DNA of 64,000 nt from Pseudomonadota bacterium (GCA_023391095.1 JAEWBN010000002.1:124001-188000), one strand, 5' to 3'. Shown: positions 1 to 9,611, numbered from the stretch's first letter. The notes: generated from the sequence alone by a model not told the origin. Program-made: numbers and translations.

Positions 1-2
1 TC

Positions 3-824
3 GGCCGTGCTGTTTTGCGCCTTGTCGAACCGACCTCCGGCAAGGTGCAACTGGGCGACAAGGAGGTGACGACGCTTCCGCCGGCGGACCTCAAAGCCCT
101 GCGCAGCAAGATGCAGATCATCTTCCAGGACCCTTATGCGAGCCTCAATCCCCGCATGAGCGTCGGCCAGACGCTGGGCGAAGCCCTGATGCTGCACAAG
201 ATCGGCACGCGAAAGGATCGCGATCAGCGCATCGGCGACCTGCTTGAACAGGTCGGCCTGCCGCGCAGCGCCGCGGCCCGTTTCCCGCATGAGTTTTCCG
301 GCGGCCAACGCCAGCGCATCGGCATCGCCCGGGCCCTTGCGGTCAATCCCGAATTCATCGTCGCCGACGAACCGGTTTCGGCGCTCGACGTCTCGATCCA
401 GGCCCAGATCATCAACCTCTTGCAGGATCTGCGTCGCGAACTGGGGCTTTCGCTCCTCTTCATCGGCCATGATCTGTCGGTCATCGAATTCCTCTGCGAC
501 CGCGTCATCGTCCTTTATCTCGGCCGCGTCATGGAAATGGGCACCGCGGCCGAACTCTACGCTAACCCCCGTCACCCCTATACGCGCGCGCTGCTGGACG
601 CCGCACCCGTACCGGACCCGACGATCCGCCGCGAGCGCATCACGCTCAAGGGCGACCTGCCCAGTCCGGTCAATCCACCCTCGGGCTGCGTTTTCCGCAC
701 CCGCTGTCCCTATGCCATCGAGGCCTGTGCGGAGGTGGTGCCGCCGCTTGAAACGCGCGAAAGCGGCCATCGCGTCGCCTGTATCCGCAGCCACGAATTG
801 AACCTGTCGAACCCGGCGGCCTGA
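3..824 (+). CDS. Peptide ABC transporter ATP-binding protein, DppF/OppF type (5' end outside window)
   Basis: This is the C-terminal 273 residues of an oligopeptide/dipeptide ABC transporter ATPase. The frame is already open at the left edge (GRAVLRLVEPTSG, normally just after the Walker A loop), so the start and Walker A lie outside the window. Visible are the Q-loop region (IIFQDPYASLNPRM), the ABC signature FSGGQRQRIGIARAL, Walker B FIVADEPVSALD and the switch His in FIGHDLSV. The C-terminal oligopeptide-family tail has the usual Cys pair (GCVFRTRCPYA). It probably energises the permeases at 3667-5500. Substrate is not predictable from the ATPase. Confidence 0.93.
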   Translation, partial: GRAVLRLVEPTSGKVQLGDKEVTTLPPADLKALRSKMQIIFQDPYASLNPRMSVGQTLGEALMLHKIGTRKDRDQRIGDLLEQVGLPRSAAARFPHEFSGGQRQRIGIARALAVNPEFIVADEPVSALDVSIQAQIINLLQDLRRELGLSLLFIGHDLSVIEFLCDRVIVLYLGRVMEMGTAAELYANPRHPYTRALLDAAPVPDPTIRRERITLKGDLPSPVNPPSGCVFRTRCPYAIEACAEVVPPLETRESGHRVACIRSHELNLSNPAA

Positions 825-988
825 TCCCTGCTGCTCAAATCGTCGGCACTTTGGACCAGCCTGCGCCAAGGCCCGGTGCATGCTGTGCGCTTTTGTGTCC
901 AAACGCCTTTTGCATGATCTCAAGTGCAGAGAAATTGAATTTTTTCGGCCATTGCATGATCCAAGCTGGACACATCATGCTCCCTGTC

Positions 989-1918
989 ATGAAACGGTTA
1001 TTCATTGCCTCGCGCGGAAATCCTGAACATTTGGCCCAGCTATTCCGAGCGGAATTGCCGGATTTCGAGGTGCTGACACAACAGCCCGAACCCGGTGACG
1101 CCGATGTGCCGTTCATCGTTGTCGGTCGCCCTCTTCCGGGCGTCATCCGCGCGGTCCCAGGCCTCAAGCTCGTCCTCAGCCTCAATGCTGGCATCGAGCA
1201 TCTGCTGGCGAGCGGCGAAGTGCCAGACGAGCTGCCGATTGTCCGCCTCGTCGATGAAGGCCTCGCGCTTGGCATGGCCGAATGGGTCCTGGCGCAGACG
1301 CTGGCCTGGCACCGCAACCTCTTCCACTACGCCGAAATCCAAGCCAAAGGCGACTGGGCGCCGCTGGCTGAAAAGCTCGCCAATGAACGCAAGGTCACCG
1401 TCCTCGGCGCCGGCGCGCTGGGCCGTCCGGTGGCCGATCATCTGGTTCGCTTCGGTTTCGAAACGCGGGTCTGGGCCCGCTCGCAGCACGATATTCCGGG
1501 CGCAACAACCTATGCCGGCAAGTCGCAGCTGCTCGACGCCGTGAACGGCGCCGACATCGTCATCAATCTGCTGCCCCTCACCGCCGAAACGGCAGATATC
1601 GTCGACAAAAACCTGATCGCAGCGATGGCTGACGGCGGCTTTTTCATCAACGGCGCGCGCGGCGGCCACGTGGTCGACGCCGACCTGATCGCAGCGCTCG
1701 ACAGCGGCAAGCTCAGCGGTGCGGCGCTCGACGTGTTCAGAACCGAGCCCCTGCCGGCTGAGGACCCGCTTTGGAAACACCCCAAGGTCCGGCTGTCTCC
1801 GCATGTGGCGGCGCCGACCCACCAGCACATGGCGGTCAAGGAAATGGCCGCAAATATCCGACGCTTCGAGAACGGCGAGCCGGTGCGGAACGTCGTCGAT
1901 CGCAGCCTGGGCTACTGA
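989..1918 (+). CDS. D-isomer-specific 2-hydroxyacid dehydrogenase (GhrA-like)
   Basis: NAD(P)-dependent 2-hydroxyacid dehydrogenase of 309 residues, predicted to reduce a 2-keto acid such as glyoxylate or hydroxypyruvate. The dinucleotide fold has GAGALG at residues 140-145. The family catalytic triad is visible as Arg224 (NGARGG), Glu253 (RTEPLP) and His272 (SPHVAAP). I chose the ATG at 989 because MKRLFIASRG is a normal N-terminus for the fold. An upstream extension to 851 is low-complexity and unlike the family, although ATG 977 is possible. It sits between the peptide-transporter ATPase and its binding protein, so it may act on a product of the imported compound (inference). Confidence 0.88.
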   Translation: MKRLFIASRGNPEHLAQLFRAELPDFEVLTQQPEPGDADVPFIVVGRPLPGVIRAVPGLKLVLSLNAGIEHLLASGEVPDELPIVRLVDEGLALGMAEWVLAQTLAWHRNLFHYAEIQAKGDWAPLAEKLANERKVTVLGAGALGRPVADHLVRFGFETRVWARSQHDIPGATTYAGKSQLLDAVNGADIVINLLPLTAETADIVDKNLIAAMADGGFFINGARGGHVVDADLIAALDSGKLSGAALDVFRTEPLPAEDPLWKHPKVRLSPHVAAPTHQHMAVKEMAANIRRFENGEPVRNVVDRSLGY

Positions 1919-1974
1919 AATAGACCGGAAAACCGGCAAAGAACCTCAGAATTAGAGACCAAGGAAGGGACAAA

Positions 1975-3588
1975 ATGAACACCAATCTCTCACGCCGCGT
2001 GGTGCTCCAGGGCATTCTCGCCAGCACTGCCGCACTTGCGACCATGCGCGCCCTGCCCGCCATGGCCCAGCAGGCCGGTGGCACGCTCAATGTCGGCCTC
2101 ACCTATGAGCTCGACACGATGAATACCTACTCCACCGGCTTCCTTGCGGACGCCCAGCACGCGGTCATCGAGGGCCTGATCGCTCCCGACACCAATGCAC
2201 GCTACGTGCCGGTGCTGGCCAAGGAAGTGCCGACGCTGGAAAACGGTCTCATCAAGCTGTCCGAAGACGGCTCGCGGATGACCATCACCTACAACCTGCA
2301 TGAAAACGTAAAGTGGCACGACGGCGCGCCCTTCACCTCGGCTGACGTCAAGTTCACCTGGGAAGCGGTCAAGGACCCGGCCTTCATCGCCGAATCCAAG
2401 GACGGCACGCAGGATATCGACAGCATCGACCTGCCTGACGATTACACGGTCGTCTGCAACTACAACACGGTCAAGCCGAACTTCGCCTCGACCCTGTTCA
2501 CCTTCGGCATCATGCCAAAGCACTTGCTCGAAGGCACCGACCTCAACACCTCGTCCTATAACGAAACGCCGGTCGGTACCGGCCCGTTCAAGGTTGCCGA
2601 ATTCGTGCGCGGACAGTATGTCGTGCTCGACAAGAATACCGACTATTGGCAGACCGCCGAGAACGGCGATGCCCTCCCCTATATCGATCGCCTGGTGTTC
2701 CGCATCGTCACGGACAGCAATACGCTGATCACTCAGCTGCAGAGCGGCGAACTCGACATGGCCGTGTCGGTCCCCTACGGCCGTGCGTCGCAGCTCGAGG
2801 GTGTAGAGGGTCTTGAAATCATCGTCAGCCCGCAGCTGAGCTGGGGTCACCTCGACTTCAACTTCCGCAATGAATTGCTGGCCGACGTCAACGTCCGCAA
2901 GGCCGTGGCGCATGCCATCAACCGCGAGACACTGATCCGCGTGCAGGGTGGTTTCCCCACCCCGATCAAGTCGCTCGTCCTGCCGATTTTCGATCTCTAC
3001 GACGATGCCACGCCCGAATATGCGTACGATCCCGCCGCAGCCAACGCCATGCTCGATGAAGCCGGCTACGCCCGTGGCGGCGACGGCATCCGTGAAAAGG
3101 ACGGCAAGCGCCTCAGCTTCAACTTCGTGGTGCAGGCAGGCCGTGCCGACGACGAAAACGTGCAGCAGGTGATCATCGCCCAGCTCAAGGAAATCGGCAT
3201 CGAAGCCACTGCCGACAACAAGACCGGCGTTGCCTATCGCGAAGCCCGCTATACCGGCGGCTACGACCTGATCTACGGTCGCTGGATCACCTCCGCCGAT
3301 CCGGTTTACTCGATCTTCTACGGCACGGACGGCGAAAACAACGGCCAGGGCTATTCCAACCCCGAACTCGACGAAGTGTTCGCGCGGCTGGAAAACACCC
3401 TCGATCAGGATGCGCGCAAGGCGGCCGCTTCCGAGATGCAGCGCATCATCGCCGAAGACCTGCCGGCCATTGCCCTGACGGGTGGCGTTTCGGTCATCGC
3501 CAAGCCGGTTGAACTCAAGAACTTCATTCCCAACCCGACCAACATGACCAATTTCGTCGACACCAAGGAATGGTACCTTGAGGGCTGA
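1975..3588 (+). CDS. Peptide-type ABC transporter substrate-binding protein (SBP_bac_5), Tat exported
   Basis: Periplasmic solute-binding protein of 537 residues, the usual size for the DppA/OppA/NikA family. The N-terminus has a twin-arginine signal (LSRRVVLQG, then a hydrophobic stretch and AMAQQ cleavage region). Family landmarks include YNLHENVKWHDGAPFTSADVKFTWE and the VGTGPFKV segment. An AAGGA-type ribosome site (aaggaaggga) precedes the ATG. It feeds the permeases immediately downstream, and a stable hairpin separates it from the first permease gene. Likely ligand is a peptide or gamma-glutamyl compound given the terminal gamma-glutamyltransferase gene, but this is inference. Confidence 0.92.
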   Translation: MNTNLSRRVVLQGILASTAALATMRALPAMAQQAGGTLNVGLTYELDTMNTYSTGFLADAQHAVIEGLIAPDTNARYVPVLAKEVPTLENGLIKLSEDGSRMTITYNLHENVKWHDGAPFTSADVKFTWEAVKDPAFIAESKDGTQDIDSIDLPDDYTVVCNYNTVKPNFASTLFTFGIMPKHLLEGTDLNTSSYNETPVGTGPFKVAEFVRGQYVVLDKNTDYWQTAENGDALPYIDRLVFRIVTDSNTLITQLQSGELDMAVSVPYGRASQLEGVEGLEIIVSPQLSWGHLDFNFRNELLADVNVRKAVAHAINRETLIRVQGGFPTPIKSLVLPIFDLYDDATPEYAYDPAAANAMLDEAGYARGGDGIREKDGKRLSFNFVVQAGRADDENVQQVIIAQLKEIGIEATADNKTGVAYREARYTGGYDLIYGRWITSADPVYSIFYGTDGENNGQGYSNPELDEVFARLENTLDQDARKAAASEMQRIIAEDLPAIALTGGVSVIAKPVELKNFIPNPTNMTNFVDTKEWYLEG

Positions 3589-3617
3589 GCCTTCAGGGAT
3601 AAGACTTGAACTGCGTG

Positions 3618-3654
3618 CCGGCCCTGCATGTGCAGGGCCGGTGGCTCCGGAGCC
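3618..3654. terminator. Intercistronic hairpin(s) after the binding-protein gene
   Basis: A perfect 11-bp inverted repeat, CCGGCCCTGCA at 3618-3628 and its complement at 3631-3641 with a 2-nt centre, is followed by the palindrome GGCTCCGGAGCC at 3643-3654. There is no T-run, and the next gene starts only 12 nt later. It therefore looks like an mRNA-stabilising or partial-attenuation element that keeps binding-protein levels above permease levels. Confidence 0.7.
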
Positions 3655-3666
3655 CCAAGGAGCAAG

Positions 3667-4620
3667 ATGAGCCTAGGTTTTGTTATTCGCCGTTTGCTCG
3701 GCGCCATCCCGCTCTTGTTGGGCATCTCGGTCATCCTGTTTGTCATCATCCAGCTGGCGCCAGGTGGCCCGCTGGACATGTATGCCGAAAATCCGTCGGT
3801 CAGTAAGGAAGCGCTGGCGCAGATCGCTGCCCGCTATGGCCTCGATCAGCCGGTTCCCGTGCAATATTTCATGTGGCTCAAGGCCATCGTCGTCGGCGAC
3901 TGGGGATATTCGATCCGCACCGGCCGTCCCGTGCTGGACGAGATTCTCCTGCGCCTCGGCCCCACCCTGCAACTGGGCGGCCTGGCCATGGCCATCTCGC
4001 TGGTGATCGCCATTCCGGTCGGCATGATAAGCGCAGCCCGGCGCGGCTCGAAGCTCGATGGCGCCGTGACGGTGCTGAGCTTTGCGGGCATCTCGACCCC
4101 GGTCTTCTGGCTCGCGCTGCTGTTGCAGCTCCTGTTCAGCGTGCAGCTGGGCTGGCTGCCCTCGGCCGGTTATCAGTCGATCGGCGACGGCTCGTTCCTT
4201 GATCGCCTGCGCTACATCATCATGCCGGCATCGGTGCTGTCGCTGGCAACCGTCGCCAGCTGGAGCCGATTCATCCGCTCCGGAATGATCGAGGTCCTGA
4301 ACCAGGACTACATCCGCACCGCCTATGCCAAGGGGCGCGGCGAGAAGGCCGTGCTGTTTCTCCACGCCCTGCGCAACGCCATGATCCCGGCCGTCACCGT
4401 GATCGCGGTGGATTTCGTCACCATCATCTCCGGTGCCGTCATCACCGAGACGGTCTTTGCCTGGCCGGGGATCGGTCGGCTCTTTATGGAAAGCATGAAC
4501 GGACGTGACTATCCCATGCTGATGGGCCTGATGATGATGGGTTCGCTCGCCATTGTCGTGGCCAATATCGTGGCCGACTTCTGCTATGCCGCGCTCGATC
4601 CGAGGATCCGCTATGACTGA
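3667..4620 (+). CDS. Peptide ABC transporter permease, DppB type
   Basis: Inner-membrane permease of 317 residues with the typical N-terminal helix (IRRLLGAIPLLLGISVILF) and the PGGPLDMY motif of DppB-family proteins. About six membrane segments are visible, and the ATPase-docking loop reads DYIRTAYAKGRGEKAVLFLH. The start at 3667 follows a good AAGGAG site at 3657-3662; an upstream extension to 3628 would run through the intercistronic hairpin and is rejected. Its stop overlaps the next permease by 8 nt, which indicates translational coupling. Confidence 0.92.
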   Translation: MSLGFVIRRLLGAIPLLLGISVILFVIIQLAPGGPLDMYAENPSVSKEALAQIAARYGLDQPVPVQYFMWLKAIVVGDWGYSIRTGRPVLDEILLRLGPTLQLGGLAMAISLVIAIPVGMISAARRGSKLDGAVTVLSFAGISTPVFWLALLLQLLFSVQLGWLPSAGYQSIGDGSFLDRLRYIIMPASVLSLATVASWSRFIRSGMIEVLNQDYIRTAYAKGRGEKAVLFLHALRNAMIPAVTVIAVDFVTIISGAVITETVFAWPGIGRLFMESMNGRDYPMLMGLMMMGSLAIVVANIVADFCYAALDPRIRYD

Positions 4621-5500
4621 CGCAACGGTTCCAGCCGCGACCGCTTCGGCTTCACCGCCGCAAAGCTATTGGCGTCGCGTCATCAAGCGCTTCCTCAAGC
4701 GCCGCCTTGCGGTCGTGGGGGCCGTCTTCCTGGTGCTGCTCGGCATTGTCGTCACCATCGGCCCGATGATTTCGCCCTATAGCTACGACTACCAGGATTT
4801 CGATCTCCTCGGCATGCCGGGCCCGATGTCGGCCGAACATTGGCTCGGCACGGACGAATTGGGCCGGGACGCCCTGACGCGGCTTCTGCATGGCGGCCGG
4901 GTGTCGCTGGCCGTTGGCCTGGCAGGCGCCATGATTGCCGGCATCGTCGGAACACTGGTTGGCGCCATCTCCGGGTTTTACCGCGGCGTGCCCGACGTCA
5001 TCCTTATGCGCTTCACCGATGTGATGATGTCGATTCCGACCCTGCCACTGGTGCTGCTCCTTTCCGGCCTGTTCCGGCCAAGCCCGCCCCTTCTGGTCGC
5101 CATTGTCGGCATCCTCATCTGGATGGGCACGGCACGCCTGGTGCGCAGCCAGTTCCTGGCCCTGCGCGAACGCGAATTCGTCGAGGCGGCGCGGGCTTTG
5201 GGTGCAAGCGGGCCGCGGCTGATGTTCCGGCACATCCTGCCCAATGCCATCGGTCCGATCACGGTGGCTTCGACCCTGGCGGTGGGCAGCGCCATCATGC
5301 TGGAATCGGCGCTGTCTTTTCTGGGCTTCGGCATCCAGCCGCCGGTGCCGACATGGGGGAACCTCCTCAACAGTGCTTCGTCCTGGCTGTCCCAGGCGCC
5401 CTGGCTGGCCATTCCGCCAGGCCTGCTGATTCTCTTCACCGTGTTGTCGGTGAACTTCCTCGGCGACGGTTTGCGCGACGCCATGGAGCCACGGGAGTAA
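4613..5500 (+). CDS. Peptide ABC transporter permease, DppC type
   Basis: Second permease of the peptide transporter, 295 residues. It has the DppC-type N-terminal cytoplasmic segment, the periplasmic HWLGTDELGRDALTRLLHGGR motif that defines the family, and the docking loop EFVEAARALGASGPRLMFRHI. The start at 4613 overlaps the DppB-type gene by 8 nt. The gene is followed after 2 nt by the gamma-glutamyltransferase gene, so all are probably one transcript. Confidence 0.93.
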   Translation: MTDATVPAATASASPPQSYWRRVIKRFLKRRLAVVGAVFLVLLGIVVTIGPMISPYSYDYQDFDLLGMPGPMSAEHWLGTDELGRDALTRLLHGGRVSLAVGLAGAMIAGIVGTLVGAISGFYRGVPDVILMRFTDVMMSIPTLPLVLLLSGLFRPSPPLLVAIVGILIWMGTARLVRSQFLALREREFVEAARALGASGPRLMFRHILPNAIGPITVASTLAVGSAIMLESALSFLGFGIQPPVPTWGNLLNSASSWLSQAPWLAIPPGLLILFTVLSVNFLGDGLRDAMEPRE

Positions 5501-5502
5501 AC

Positions 5503-7161
5503 ATGCGCCCCCTCGAGAGCTACATTGCCGACCAGGGCCCGAAACCCCTGGCCGAAGGTCGCGCCGTGGCCAGCACCGGCAATCCGATCGTCACCGAAAC
5601 CGCCATTAGCATTCTTGGCGCCGGTGGCAATGCCGCCGATGCCGCCATTGCGGCGGCGCTGGTGCAGGCCGTGGTGGAGCCCCATCTGACCAGCCATGCC
5701 GGCATGGTCTCGTGCCTCTATTGGGACGGCGCCAAGGGTGAAGCCCAACAGCTCAATGCGCTGGGCACGCTGGCGCCGGACTTACCCCCGTTCCGCCCCA
5801 TCAATGGGGTCGGGGGGTGGGCCCGCGAAGGTGCACCGGGACCGCAGGCTGCCATTCCCGGCTTCATGCCGGGCCTAGCCGCGCTGCACGAGCGCCATGG
5901 CACCATGAGCTGGGCCGAGCTTTGCGCGCCGGCCGTCGAATGGGCAGAACGGGGCCACGCGGTCTCCTCGTTCGAATACGGCGTCAACGTCTTTGCCGCG
6001 CCGTTTTGCACCTATTTCGAATCCGGCCGCGCCGTGTTCATGCCCAATGGCTACCTGACCCCTGTGGGGCAGGTGGTGCGCAATCCGGCCATTGCCGAGA
6101 CCATGAAGCGGCTCGCCGCCGAGGGGCCGGATTATTTTACCACCGGCGGCTGGGCGAAAGCCTTTGTCGCCGCAGGCAATGCGCTCGGTTGGGGGGTGAG
6201 GCTGGACCACATGACCGCCAATCCGCCGCGCTGGCAGACGCCCCTTCGCTTCGCCCATCGCGGCCACGAGATTGTCGGGCTTGCCCCACCGGAGCGGCAA
6301 GGCGCCTTCTGCGCCATGGTGCTGGGCATTCTCCACCACGCCGGCATCGCCGACATGGAGCCCTTCGGCGCTGACTACGTCTTCACCATGGCCCATGCCC
6401 TGCGGCTGGCTGAACAGGCCTGTGGCTTCATGCATGATCCGCTGGTTGCCGGCGACGCCGCTTCCGTGCTCATGGATCCGGCCTATCACGCCAGCCAGGC
6501 CAGACTGATCGCCGCCAGCAAACCCCATGTCGACCTGACCGAGCATGTCCGTCTGACCCGCGGCCGCTCAGCCTTGGCCGCCAGCGGCTGGAACAGCGCC
6601 AGTCGCAAATCGCCGGTCGGCTCCTGCGAGATTTCGATCGCCGATGCCCACGGCAACTGGGTGCAGATGATGAACACCATCCAGTCCGGCGGCATTCCCG
6701 GCATGGCGGTGGATGGCGTCTTCATGATGGGCTCGCACGAGCAGACATCGATGAACGCGCATTTCTCCAACTTCCGCGTCCCCGGCGCGCGCATGCGCAA
6801 TATCCTGGGCAACACCTTTGTCCTCAAGGATGGCGCGCCCTGGCTGGCGCTGGGCACGCCCGGCAATGTCTACGCGACGGTGGCGCAGATGCTGGTGCAC
6901 ATCCTCGACTTCAACATGGACCCGGCCGCCGCCTCCGATGCCCCGCGCATGCTGCCGCTGGAGGACGATTACACGCTTCACATCGAATCGCGGCTGGCGC
7001 CCAGGACGGTGACCGATCTTACCGCCATGGGACTTCTGCTCGGCCCCATGCCTGCGTGGGACTGGAACCAGGGCTCGTTCCAGATGTGCTGGCGCGACGG
7101 AGAGCGCCTCAAAGCCGGCGCTGACTTCCGCCGCACCGGCAGTGCTGACGCCATAGCCTGA
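5503..7161 (+). CDS. Gamma-glutamyltransferase family protein (divergent active site)
   Basis: Ntn-hydrolase of the gamma-glutamyltranspeptidase family, 552 residues, about family length. The N-terminal motif is visible (VASTGNPIVTETAISILGAG then GNAADAAIAAALVQAVVEP). The processing site, normally TTHxSVxD with Thr as nucleophile, reads SCEISIAD here, so Ser374 stands at the Thr position. The usual GSPGG oxyanion motif reads GTPGN (451-455), and the C-terminal DPRxDG motif is reduced to ADFRRTG. No signal peptide is evident, so it may be cytoplasmic. The ATG at 5503 lies 2 nt after the permease stop; longer open frame upstream lies inside the permease gene. It may hydrolyse a gamma-glutamyl compound imported by the transporter. 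Altered specificity or altered maturation is possible. Confidence 0.85.
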   Translation: MRPLESYIADQGPKPLAEGRAVASTGNPIVTETAISILGAGGNAADAAIAAALVQAVVEPHLTSHAGMVSCLYWDGAKGEAQQLNALGTLAPDLPPFRPINGVGGWAREGAPGPQAAIPGFMPGLAALHERHGTMSWAELCAPAVEWAERGHAVSSFEYGVNVFAAPFCTYFESGRAVFMPNGYLTPVGQVVRNPAIAETMKRLAAEGPDYFTTGGWAKAFVAAGNALGWGVRLDHMTANPPRWQTPLRFAHRGHEIVGLAPPERQGAFCAMVLGILHHAGIADMEPFGADYVFTMAHALRLAEQACGFMHDPLVAGDAASVLMDPAYHASQARLIAASKPHVDLTEHVRLTRGRSALAASGWNSASRKSPVGSCEISIADAHGNWVQMMNTIQSGGIPGMAVDGVFMMGSHEQTSMNAHFSNFRVPGARMRNILGNTFVLKDGAPWLALGTPGNVYATVAQMLVHILDFNMDPAAASDAPRMLPLEDDYTLHIESRLAPRTVTDLTAMGLLLGPMPAWDWNQGSFQMCWRDGERLKAGADFRRTGSADAIA

Positions 7162-7331
7162 GGTTTGACGGAGATAGCTTCGCGTGCCGTCGTGAACGCG
7201 TCACGACAATCGTCCGGCCGGCTGTGCGGCTCCGAATTGGCCATAGTCGCATCGTTTGAAAGCAAGGCCGTTATCCCTTTCGTTTGCGCAGACGAGGTGC
7301 GCCAAGTGCTTCGGAGAGGCGCGCTCTGCAT

Positions 7332-7348
7332 TTTCCGCATAGTGAAAA
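7332..7348. promoter_or_regulatory. IclR-like dyad upstream of glcB
   Basis: TTTCCGCATAGTGAAAA, an imperfect dyad 58 nt before the malate synthase start. It matches 15 of 17 positions of the dyad at 10494-10510 between the iclR gene and the GlcG-like gene. IclR proteins commonly bind TTCC/GGAA-type dyads, so this is a candidate site for the regulator encoded at 9612-10430. Confidence 0.5.
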
Positions 7349-7405
7349 GTCTCGAGGACCCGCGTGAACGTCTGCGGTGGTGCCGCTAGGTCTTTTTGCT
7401 CAAGC

Positions 7406-9586
7406 ATGGAGACGGATGTGAGCACCTATCTGACGCGAGCCGGACTGCGGGTCGACGAAAACCTTTGTAAGTTCATCGAAACGGAAGTGCTCCCGGGCAC
7501 TGGAGTTGAGTCAGGCCGGTTCTGGGATCGCTATGGCGCGCTATTGGCCGAACTGGGGCCCGAAAACGTCGCGCTCCTGAAGCGGCGCGACAGGCTGCAG
7601 GCGCAGATCGACGACTACTTCCGCCAGCGCAGGGGCCGAGCGCATGATCCTGCGGAGCATGAAGCGTTCCTGAGAGAAATCGGCTACCTCGTGACAGACG
7701 ACGCGCCGCTGGCCATCGAAACCGAAGGGGTGGATGCCGAGATCGGCACGATGGCCGGGCCGCAACTTGTGGTGCCGGTCATGAATGCCCGTTTTGCCCT
7801 CAACGCCGCCAATGCACGCTGGGGCAGCCTTTATGACGCCCTTTATGGCACCGATGCCGTGCCAATGGACGGGGAACTGGCGCCCGCCAAAGGCTACAAT
7901 CACCGCCGAGGCGCCGAGGTGGTCGCACGCAGCAAGGCATTCCTGGACCAGGCCCTTCCGCTCGCGGGCGCCTCGCATGCCGATGTGGTGCGCTATGGTC
8001 TTGTCGATGGCGCACTTGTGATCGAGACAACCGGCGGACCAGTGCATCTGGTGGATGGGGGCGCTTTCCGTGGCCATGCCCGCGATGGCGAGCGTACCGT
8101 GCTGCTGTTCCGGCACAATGGGCTCCATCTTGAGCTCGTCATCGACCCGACGACGCCGGTGGGCGCAGCAGATGCCGCTGGCCTTTCCGACATCGTGCTG
8201 GAATCCGCTCTGACGACGATCCAGGATTGCGAGGATTCGGTGGCCGCCGTGGATGCGGAGGACAAGATCGCTGTCTACCGCAACTGGCTGGGCCTGATGC
8301 GCTGCGATCTCACGGAGCGCTTTGTGAAGGCGGGCCGCGAGGTGACGCGCAGCCTCGCGCCCGATCGGCACTACGTGTCGGTCGATGGAGGGACGCTGGT
8401 TCTGCCCGGGCGCAGCCTGATGCTGGTGCGCAATGTCGGCCACCTGATGCTGACCGACGCGGTGCTCGACATGTCGGGCCAGCCGACGCCGGAAGGGTTC
8501 CTCGACGCCATGGTGACGGTGGCCGCGGCACTCCATGACCTTGCAAAGACAGGCGGACTGCGCAATTCGCGCACCGGCAGCATATATGTGGTCAAGCCCA
8601 AGATGCACGGTCCCGAAGAAGTGGCCTTTGCCGACCGGCTCTTCGCGCATGTCGAACAGACCTTGGGGCTCGCGCCCAACACGGTCAAAATCGGTGTTAT
8701 GGACGAGGAGCGGCGCACGACACTCAATCTGCGGGCCTGCATGCGGGCGGTGAAGCACCGGCTTGCCTTCATCAATACCGGCTTTCTCGACCGCACCGGT
8801 GACGAGATCCACACCTCCATGCAGGCGGGGCCGATGGTCCCCAAGAACGACATGCGTCATGCCAAATGGCTGGCGGCCTATGAGAACCAGAATGTGGACC
8901 TGGGAATCGCGGGCGGCCTGCCGGGGCGTGGGCAGATCGGAAAAGGCATGTGGGCCAAGCCGGATGCCATGGCCGAAATGCTCTCGGTCAAGATCGGTCA
9001 TCCCCAGTCCGGCGCAAGCACGGCCTGGGTTCCATCCCCAACTGCCGCAACGCTGCACGCGACCCATTATCATCTGGTAGATGTCACCGCAGCGCGTGAA
9101 AACGTTGCGCAGCGGGAAAAGGCAAAGCTGTCGGACCTCCTTACGCTGCCGCTGCTGGATGGTCCACCTCCGTCCCGCGACGCTATCGCGCGCGAGCTCA
9201 ACAACAACGCGCAGAGCATTCTGGGCTATGTTGTGCGCTGGATCGACCAGGGCGTGGGCTGTTCCAAAGTGCCCGATATCGACGACGTCGCCCTGATGGA
9301 GGACCGCGCGACGCTGCGCATTTCAGCACAGCATATTGCCAATTGGCTGATGCATGGTCTCGTGACGCAGAATGAGGTCGAAGCGGCCTTCCGGAATATG
9401 GCCGAGGTGGTGGACCGGCAGAATGCCGCTGACGCCTCTTATCGCGCCATGGCCCCCGACTTCGAGGGGAGCATCGCGTTCATGGCTGCGCTGGAACTGG
9501 TGCTTGAGGGGGCCAGCCAGCCGAACGGCTACACCGAGCCGGTGCTTCATCGCCGCCGGCGGGAAGCAAAGGCGCAACGGGTATAG
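7406..9586 (+). CDS. glcB: Malate synthase G
   Basis: Malate synthase G, 726 residues, the usual length for the monomeric G isoform. It condenses glyoxylate and acetyl-CoA to malate in the cytosol. Family segments include LHDLAKTGGLRNSRTGSIYV-type core, NTGFLDRTGDEIHTSMQAG, GKGMWAKPDAMAEML and the C-terminal region with NWLMHG. Start choice is ATG 7406; a GTG at 7418 preceded by GGAG at 7407-7410 is a credible alternative and would shorten it by four residues. A 244-nt gap separates it from the ggt-like gene, so it probably has its own promoter. It faces a convergent IclR gene and probably serves glyoxylate/glycolate assimilation with the GlcG-like protein. Confidence 0.96.
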   Translation: METDVSTYLTRAGLRVDENLCKFIETEVLPGTGVESGRFWDRYGALLAELGPENVALLKRRDRLQAQIDDYFRQRRGRAHDPAEHEAFLREIGYLVTDDAPLAIETEGVDAEIGTMAGPQLVVPVMNARFALNAANARWGSLYDALYGTDAVPMDGELAPAKGYNHRRGAEVVARSKAFLDQALPLAGASHADVVRYGLVDGALVIETTGGPVHLVDGGAFRGHARDGERTVLLFRHNGLHLELVIDPTTPVGAADAAGLSDIVLESALTTIQDCEDSVAAVDAEDKIAVYRNWLGLMRCDLTERFVKAGREVTRSLAPDRHYVSVDGGTLVLPGRSLMLVRNVGHLMLTDAVLDMSGQPTPEGFLDAMVTVAAALHDLAKTGGLRNSRTGSIYVVKPKMHGPEEVAFADRLFAHVEQTLGLAPNTVKIGVMDEERRTTLNLRACMRAVKHRLAFINTGFLDRTGDEIHTSMQAGPMVPKNDMRHAKWLAAYENQNVDLGIAGGLPGRGQIGKGMWAKPDAMAEMLSVKIGHPQSGASTAWVPSPTAATLHATHYHLVDVTAARENVAQREKAKLSDLLTLPLLDGPPPSRDAIARELNNNAQSILGYVVRWIDQGVGCSKVPDIDDVALMEDRATLRISAQHIANWLMHGLVTQNEVEAAFRNMAEVVDRQNAADASYRAMAPDFEGSIAFMAALELVLEGASQPNGYTEPVLHRRRREAKAQRV

Positions 9587-9611
9587 GCCTGCCAATCCGG
9601 TTGATGGATAG

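Noticed and set aside
4840..5502. N-terminal extension of the gamma-glutamyltransferase frame
   Set aside because: The added residues are Arg/Gly/Pro-rich and lie in the DppC-type permease gene in another frame. The family N-terminus begins near 5503.
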